64,000 nucleotides of DNA, from contig NZ_LMEX01000001.1 in assembly GCF_001426645.1 (NCBI RefSeq), forward strand, positions 448,755-512,754. Reading direction: 5' to 3'. Every line of letters starts with the position of its first letter. Within the stretch, counting starts at the first letter, position 1. This stretch comes from Rhodanobacter sp. Root480. GTDB lineage: Bacteria; Pseudomonadota; Gammaproteobacteria; Xanthomonadales; Rhodanobacteraceae. The position numbers and the translations under genes are program-made. Of this stretch, positions 56,526 through 64,000 are shown one piece after another. Below the pieces are notes generated by a model that was not told the DNA's origin, did not search any database, and saw only the letters and a program-made list of their open reading frames with translations.

Positions 56526-58328
56526 TCACCCCAACGGCTCGCAATGTTGATGGAGCCAGGCCAGGTCGGAGCCATCCAGCAGCGGACTCAGGGCGGCGCG
56601 CACGGTGGCGTGGTAATCGTCCAGCCACGCGCGTTCATCGGGACTGAGCAGGGCCGGTTCCAGTGCGTGGCGGTCGAAGGGGCACAGCGTCAAGGTCTCG
56701 AACGCCAGGAATTCGCCGAACTCGGTCTGGTCGGCGGCGATTACCACCGCCAGGTTTTCGTGGCGGATGCCGTGGCGACCGGGCTTGTACAGGCCCGGTT
56801 CGATCGAGCTGATCATGCCCGGCTCCAGCGGCACCAGAGCGCCACCGACCGAGGGTGGCCGGATGCCGTGCGGGCCTTCGTGCACGTTGAGGAAATAGCC
56901 CACGCCGTGGCCGGTGCCGTGGCCGTAATCCATGCCGCTGGCCCACAGCGGCGCGCGTGCCAGCGCATCCAGTTGCGGGCCGCTGGCGCCCTTGGGGAAG
57001 CGGGCGCGCGACAGCGCGATCATGCCCTTCATCACCAGGGTGGCATCGCGTCGTTGTTCGGCTGTGGTCTCGCCCAGCGCCAGTACGCGGGTGATGTCGG
57101 TGGTGCCGCCCAGGTATTGGCCACCCGAGTCGACCAGCAGCAGACCCTTCGCCTGCAGCTTGCTGTGCGCTTCGGGCGTGGCGCGGTAATGCGGTAACGC
57201 GCCGTTGGCCAGGTAGCCGGCGATGGTGGCGAAGCTTTCGCCGATCCAGCCCGGTTGCGCCGAACGCTGCCGGTGCAGCAGCGTGTCGACGTCCAGTTCG
57301 GTGAGCGATTCGCCAGCGGCCAGCCGCTCCTCCAGTTCGCGAAACGCGCGAACCAGCGCCACGCCGTCATGGCGCATCACCTCGCGGATATGGTCCAGCT
57401 CGGTCGCGGTCTTGATGGCCTTGAACGCCGTGCTGGGGTTGGCCGCCTCGATGCGTGCCGCATGCGCCGGGATCGCGGCGGCGATGGCGCTGACCACGCG
57501 GCCGCTGTCCAGCAGCAGTTTGTCGTCGGCCGCCAAGTCGCCCAAGGCATGGGTGATGGTTGCGTAAGGGGCGACATCGATGCCGTCGGCGGCCAGTTCG
57601 GCAACCAGCGCATCGTGGAGCTTGGCCCGATCGACGAACAGCACGACGCGACCTTCGGCCGCGACCAGCAGGTGCGCCAGGAACACCGGATTGCACTCGA
57701 CATCGCTGCCGCGCAGGTTGGTCAGCCAGGCGATGTCGTCCAGGCTGGAAAGCAGGTGGTGGCTGGCGCCCTGCGCGCGTATCGCCTCGCGCAGCCGCGC
57801 CAGCTTGTCGGTGCGCGGCACGCAGGCGTAAGCGGGATCATGGGCGAACACCGGCGCCTGCGGCAGGGCGGGGCGGTCGGGCCAGATGAGGCCCGGTAGA
57901 TCCAGGTCGATGCGTACGGTGGCGCCGCCGACGGCCAGCTTGCGCTCGATCTGGCGCTGGCTATTGACGGAAAGGCTGTCGCCGGCCACCGCCAGCACGT
58001 CGCCACGCTGCAATTGCTGCTGCAGCCAAGAGAGGTGGTCGGGCACGTCCGCCACGCGTTCTTTCATCAAGGCGATGCCACTGCCAGCCAGTTGCTGCTC
58101 GGCCTGCGAGAAATAGCGTGAATCCGTCCACAGCCCCGCTTTGGTCGCGGTGACCACGAGGGTGCCGGCCGAGCCATCGAAGCCGGAAAGCCAGGTGCGC
58201 GCCTGCCAATGCGCGGGCAGATATTCGGACAGGTGCGGGTCGGCGCTGGGGACGAGCACGGCGGCAATGCCGCGTTGCTGCATGGCGGTGCGCAAGGCGG
58301 CCAGGCGGGTCGGGACAGGTGGGTTCAT
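56526..58328 (-). CDS. M24B family Xaa-Pro aminopeptidase
   Basis: A 600-residue metallopeptidase that removes N-terminal residues before proline. Three-domain APP1-like architecture: two creatinase-like N domains and a pita-bread catalytic domain with the five metal ligands in DSGGQY, GTTDITR, GHGTGHGVG, SSIEPGLY and RHENL. The size and GPHGIRPPS resemble eukaryotic APP1 more than the shorter E. coli PepP. No signal peptide. Confidence 0.93.
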   Translation of the reverse strand: MNPPVPTRLAALRTAMQQRGIAAVLVPSADPHLSEYLPAHWQARTWLSGFDGSAGTLVVTATKAGLWTDSRYFSQAEQQLAGSGIALMKERVADVPDHLSWLQQQLQRGDVLAVAGDSLSVNSQRQIERKLAVGGATVRIDLDLPGLIWPDRPALPQAPVFAHDPAYACVPRTDKLARLREAIRAQGASHHLLSSLDDIAWLTNLRGSDVECNPVFLAHLLVAAEGRVVLFVDRAKLHDALVAELAADGIDVAPYATITHALGDLAADDKLLLDSGRVVSAIAAAIPAHAARIEAANPSTAFKAIKTATELDHIREVMRHDGVALVRAFRELEERLAAGESLTELDVDTLLHRQRSAQPGWIGESFATIAGYLANGALPHYRATPEAHSKLQAKGLLLVDSGGQYLGGTTDITRVLALGETTAEQRRDATLVMKGMIALSRARFPKGASGPQLDALARAPLWASGMDYGHGTGHGVGYFLNVHEGPHGIRPPSVGGALVPLEPGMISSIEPGLYKPGRHGIRHENLAVVIAADQTEFGEFLAFETLTLCPFDRHALEPALLSPDERAWLDDYHATVRAALSPLLDGSDLAWLHQHCEPLG

Positions 58329-58434
58329 CCATCAATGTTAGCAGCCGACCCATGTTGCTTTGGGCTGATTTGCCGCATGCCGCACGCACCATGGCGCGGC
58401 ATTTTTCGGTGCCAGCTGAATCTTTCGCCAGTAA

Positions 58435-60174
<1,740 letters not shown>

Positions 60175-60208
60175 CGCGGTCTTGCCTATTGATCGGGAAA
60201 TACGTCCT

Positions 60209-61036
60209 ATGAAGCTTTGCGGATTCGATATCGGGCTGGATCAGCCGCTGTTCCTGATCGCCGGCCCCTGTGTGGTGGAGTCCGAGCAATTGCAGCTGGA
60301 CACCGCCGGCACGCTGAAGGAAATCACCAGCGGGCTCGGCATCCACTTCATCTTCAAATCCAGCTTCGACAAGGCGAACCGCTCCTCGGGCGAAAGCTTC
60401 CGTGGGCCGGGACTGGAAGAGGGCCTGCGCATCCTGGGCGAAGTGAAGCGCCAGATCGGCGTGCCGGTGCTCACCGACGTGCACGAGTACACCCCGATGG
60501 ATGAAGTGGCCTCGGTGGTCGACGTGTTGCAGACACCGGCCTTCCTGTGCCGGCAGACCGACTTCATCCAGAAGGTGGCACGCGCCGGCAAGCCGGTGAA
60601 CATCAAGAAGGGCCAGTTCCTGGCCCCCTGGGACATGAAGCACGTGGTGGCCAAGGCCAAGGCCGCCGGCAATGACAACATCATGGTCTGCGAGCGCGGC
60701 GCCAGCTTCGGCTACAACAACCTCGTTTCCGACATGCGCTCGCTCAGCGCGATGCGCGACACCGGTTGCCCGGTGGTGTTCGATGCCACCCATTCGGTGC
60801 AGTTGCCGGGCGGGCAGGGCACCACCTCCGGCGGTCAGCGCGAATTTGTGCCGGTGCTGGCGCGCGCCGCCGTGGCGGTGGGCGTGGCCGGGCTGTTTGC
60901 CGAGACCCACCCCGACCCCAGCAAGGCGCTGAGCGATGGCCCCAACGCATGGCCGCTGGACAAGATGAAGGCGCTGCTGGAAACCCTGCTGGAACTCGAC
61001 GCCGTCACCAAGCGCCACGGTTTCCTGGAACAGACA

Positions 61037-61042
<6 letters not shown>
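60209..61042 (+). CDS. kdsA: 3-deoxy-8-phosphooctulonate synthase (metal-dependent type)
   Basis: Makes KDO 8-phosphate from arabinose 5-phosphate and PEP for lipopolysaccharide core. In the 277-residue TIM barrel the [10 protein letters not shown] segment carries Cys21, the metal ligand of the metal-dependent class; metal-independent enzymes such as E. coli's have Asn there. [12 protein letters not shown] and [17 protein letters not shown] are further blocks. The stop TAG (61040-61042) lies in the following inverted repeat. Confidence 0.96.
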
Positions 61043-62460
<1,418 letters not shown>

Positions 62461-62478
62461 CGGGAGCCACGACATCCC

Positions 62479-62820
62479 ATGCTGCGCTGGGTTGCCCTGA
62501 TCCTGATCGTCACGCTTGTCGGGCTGCAGCTGAAACTGTGGTCCGGCAGCGGTGGCTTGCGCGAGGTGGACACCTTGCGTGTTTCGTTGAAGAAGCAGAC
62601 TGACGAAAACGCACGGCTGCTCCAGCGCAACCAGGCGCTGGCAGCCGACGTGCTCGATCTGAAGCATGGCGAGCAGGCGGTCGAGGCGCGTGCGCGCAAC
62701 GAGTTGGGCCTGATCAAACCTGGCGAGACGTTCTATCAGGTGGACGAGAGGCCGGCCACGGCGGCCAGCGTTTCGCTGCCGCCTCCGCCGCCCGCTGCGC
62801 CATCCGCGGGCGCGCAATGA
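62479..62820 (+). CDS. ftsB: Cell division protein FtsB
   Basis: A 113-residue bitopic protein that forms the FtsQ-FtsB-FtsL complex at the divisome. It has one membrane segment (residues 3-20), a periplasmic coiled coil (about 28-70), and the conserved ARNELGLIKPGETFYQV. A Pro/Ala-rich tail extends beyond the E. coli length. Starts 18 bases after eno; overlaps ispD in ATGA. Confidence 0.95.
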   Translation: MLRWVALILIVTLVGLQLKLWSGSGGLREVDTLRVSLKKQTDENARLLQRNQALAADVLDLKHGEQAVEARARNELGLIKPGETFYQVDERPATAASVSLPPPPPAAPSAGAQ

Positions 62821-63512
62821 TCGGCCCGCTGTGGTGCGTGGTGCCGGCCGCCGGGCGCGGCACGCGGGTGGGTGGCAGCTGCCCCAAGCAGTACCTGCCG
62901 TTGGCCGGTCGACCGCTGATCGAACACACGCTGGAGCGTCTGGCCGCGCATCCGCAAATCGCCGGCCTGCTGGTGACGCTGGGCGCGGATGATGCGCACT
63001 GGCCGGGTATCACCGAGCTCAACGGCAAACCAGTGATGACCGCCATGGGTGGCGCCGAGCGCAGCGATTCGGTACTGGCCGGCATCGATGCGTTGCCACC
63101 CGCGGTGGGGCAGGACGATTTCGTGCTGGTGCACGATGCGGCACGTCCCTGCGTGCGCCTGGCCGACATCAGTGCGCTGATCGAGCGGGGATGTGCGAAG
63201 GATGGTGGCCTGCTGGGTGCGCCGCTGCGCGACACGTTGAAGCGCGCCGACACGGCCGGTTGCAGTGCGCAGACGGAACCGCGCGACCAGCGCTGGCGCG
63301 CGTTCACGCCACAAATGTTCCGCCGTGGTCAACTGGCGGCGGCTTTGCGGGCGGCGGCGAGAGAGGGCCGCGCCGTCAGCGACGAGGCGATGGCGATGGA
63401 GCTGGCGGGCTACGCTCCATTGCTGGTGGAAGGCGCCGAGGACAACATCAAGGTCACTACCGCGGCGGACTTTCCGCTGGCGGCGTACCTGCTTTCAAGG
63501 ACCGTGACATGA
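62817..63512 (+). CDS. ispD: 2-C-methyl-D-erythritol 4-phosphate cytidylyltransferase
   Basis: Third enzyme of the MEP isoprenoid route: joins MEP to CTP. The 231-residue Rossmann-like protein has the CTP loop [43 protein letters not shown], and a C-terminal [11 protein letters not shown]. The stop overlaps the start of a 17-codon ORF leading to ispF. Confidence 0.96.
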   Translation: MIGPLWCVVPAAGRGTRVGGSCPKQYLPLAGRPLIEHTLERLAAHPQIAGLLVTLGADDAHWPGITELNGKPVMTAMGGAERSDSVLAGIDALPPAVGQDDFVLVHDAARPCVRLADISALIERGCAKDGGLLGAPLRDTLKRADTAGCSAQTEPRDQRWRAFTPQMFRRGQLAAALRAAAREGRAVSDEAMAMELAGYAPLLVEGAEDNIKVTTAADFPLAAYLLSRTVT

Positions 63513-63562
63513 ATGCAATCGCGATGGAGCACTTCGCGCTTTCACCCGGCACGCCGCGATGA
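63509..63562 (+). CDS. 17-codon ORF linking ispD and ispF
   Basis: An ORF of 17 codons ([17 protein letters not shown]) starts in ATGA overlap with the ispD stop (63509-63512) and ends in ATGA overlap with the ispF start (63559-63562). It fills the whole gap between the two genes. It may be a coupling ORF that carries terminating ribosomes from ispD to ispF rather than a functional peptide. Expression is unproven. Confidence 0.4.
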   Translation: MNAIAMEHFALSPGTPR

Positions 63563-64000
63563 GGATCGGGCAGGGTTTCGACGTGCACGCATTTGGCGAT
63601 GGCGACCACGTCATGCTGGGCGGCGTGCGCGTGCCGCATGAGCGCGGGCTGGTGGCGCATTCGGACGGCGACGTGGTGGTCCATGCATTGTGTGACGCGA
63701 TTTTCGGCGCGCTGGCACTGGGCGACATCGGTACGCACTTTTCGCCGCGCGACGAGCGCTGGCGCGATGCCGACAGCCGCCAGTTCCTGCGCCATGCCGC
63801 GCAATTGATGAAACGGCAGGGCTACACGTTGGGTAACGCGGATGTCACCGTGATCGGCGAAGCTCCGAAAGTCGGCCCGCACGTGGCATCCATCCGTGAA
63901 TGCCTCGCCGCCGACCTTGGCTGCGACATCGGCCGTATCAGCGTCAAGGCCACCACCACTGAAAAGCTCGGCTTCTGCGGCCGGGGCGAAGGGATTGCCG
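63559..64000 (+). CDS. ispF: 2-C-methyl-D-erythritol 2,4-cyclodiphosphate synthase (3' end outside window)
   Basis: Fifth enzyme of the MEP route; forms the cyclic diphosphate from CDP-ME2P. The first 147 residues are present. Zinc ligands Asp8 and His10 are in GQGFDVH, followed by [13 protein letters not shown] with the third ligand, GDIGTHFSP, and [18 protein letters not shown] near the end. Only the last dozen or so residues are missing. Confidence 0.95.
   Translation, partial: MRIGQGFDVHAFGDGDHVMLGGVRVPHERGLVAHSDGDVVVHALCDAIFGALALGDIGTHFSPRDERWRDADSRQFLRHAAQLMKRQGYTLGNADVTVIGEAPKVGPHVASIRECLAADLGCDIGRISVKATTTEKLGFCGRGEGIA

Noticed and set aside
54667..56550. 627-codon open frame on the plus strand
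   Set aside because: Antisense to parE, which has all the topoisomerase motifs.

Overview
The window is 64 kb of dense, GC-rich (about two thirds G+C by eye) chromosomal DNA from a gammaproteobacterium of the order Xanthomonadales, most likely the Rhodanobacteraceae (Rhodanobacter, Dyella or Frateuria relatives). The grounds are the gene content and order (a TrpR-like regulator heading a complete his operon, trpF / LysR / trpBA / accD), an effector carrying the Xanthomonadales XVIPCD secretion domain, REP-like palindromes of the GTAGGAGCGACTTCAG type and metal-dependent KDO8P synthase. The species assignment is inference. No rRNA, tRNA, CRISPR array, transposase or prophage was seen.

Layout. 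1-6.5 kb: the end of the Mrp Fe-S carrier gene, an FMN reductase, dcd, a lipoprotein, HIT and dienelactone hydrolase genes, rimO, DUF3025 and a TfoX-like protein. 6.5-12.9 kb: a minus-strand operon of a HerA-like ATPase, a membrane protein and greB; a LysM lytic transglycosylase; an unknown gene; psd. 12.97-14.74 kb: a toxin/immunity pair, a predicted type IV secretion antibacterial effector (lysozyme-like domain, peptidoglycan-binding domain, XVIPCD) with an LprI-type immunity gene just upstream. 15-19.3 kb: prmB, aroC, a 2-hydroxyacid dehydrogenase, asd. 19.7-27.6 kb: fimV, truA, trpF, a TrpI-like LysR gene divergent from trpBA, then accD with a structured leader. 27.6-28.0 kb: a 437-bp convergent spacer with three 46-bp units, each bounded by DnaA-box-like sequences. 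28.0-34.5 kb: PAP2 phosphatase, glycosyltransferase, DUF4399, gltX, and a zinc locus (zur, a perfect Zur-box palindrome, a MerC-family protein, a CDF exporter), then the tiny ribosomal protein gene bTHX.

34.6-42.1 kb: the his operon (TrpR-like regulator, hisG, D, C, B, H, A, F, IE), tightly packed, with a promoter and palindromic operator in front. 42.1-47.8 kb: a small protein ending in CCGGCGG divergent from a JmjC/cupin oxygenase, a DUF4232-MliC lysozyme-inhibitor lipoprotein, and a methionine-salvage operon (mtnB, mtnD, mtnC) that runs on into a caspase-like C13 peptidase. 47.9-58.3 kb: a Tat-exported HiPIP, two tandem APC permeases, a Nudix hydrolase, 3-hydroxyanthranilate dioxygenase, a cysteine-synthase-family enzyme bracketed by inverted repeats, parE and an M24B aminopeptidase. 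58.5-64 kb: pyrG, kdsA, eno, ftsB, ispD, a 17-codon coupling ORF and the start of ispF, the usual gammaproteobacterial order.

Most of the window is housekeeping. The parts that merit attention are the effector/immunity pair, the DnaA-box-like repeat cluster, the zinc and histidine operators, the CCGGCGG/JmjC pair, the REP-like elements whose GTAG supplies gene stop codons, and the mini-ORF between ispD and ispF.
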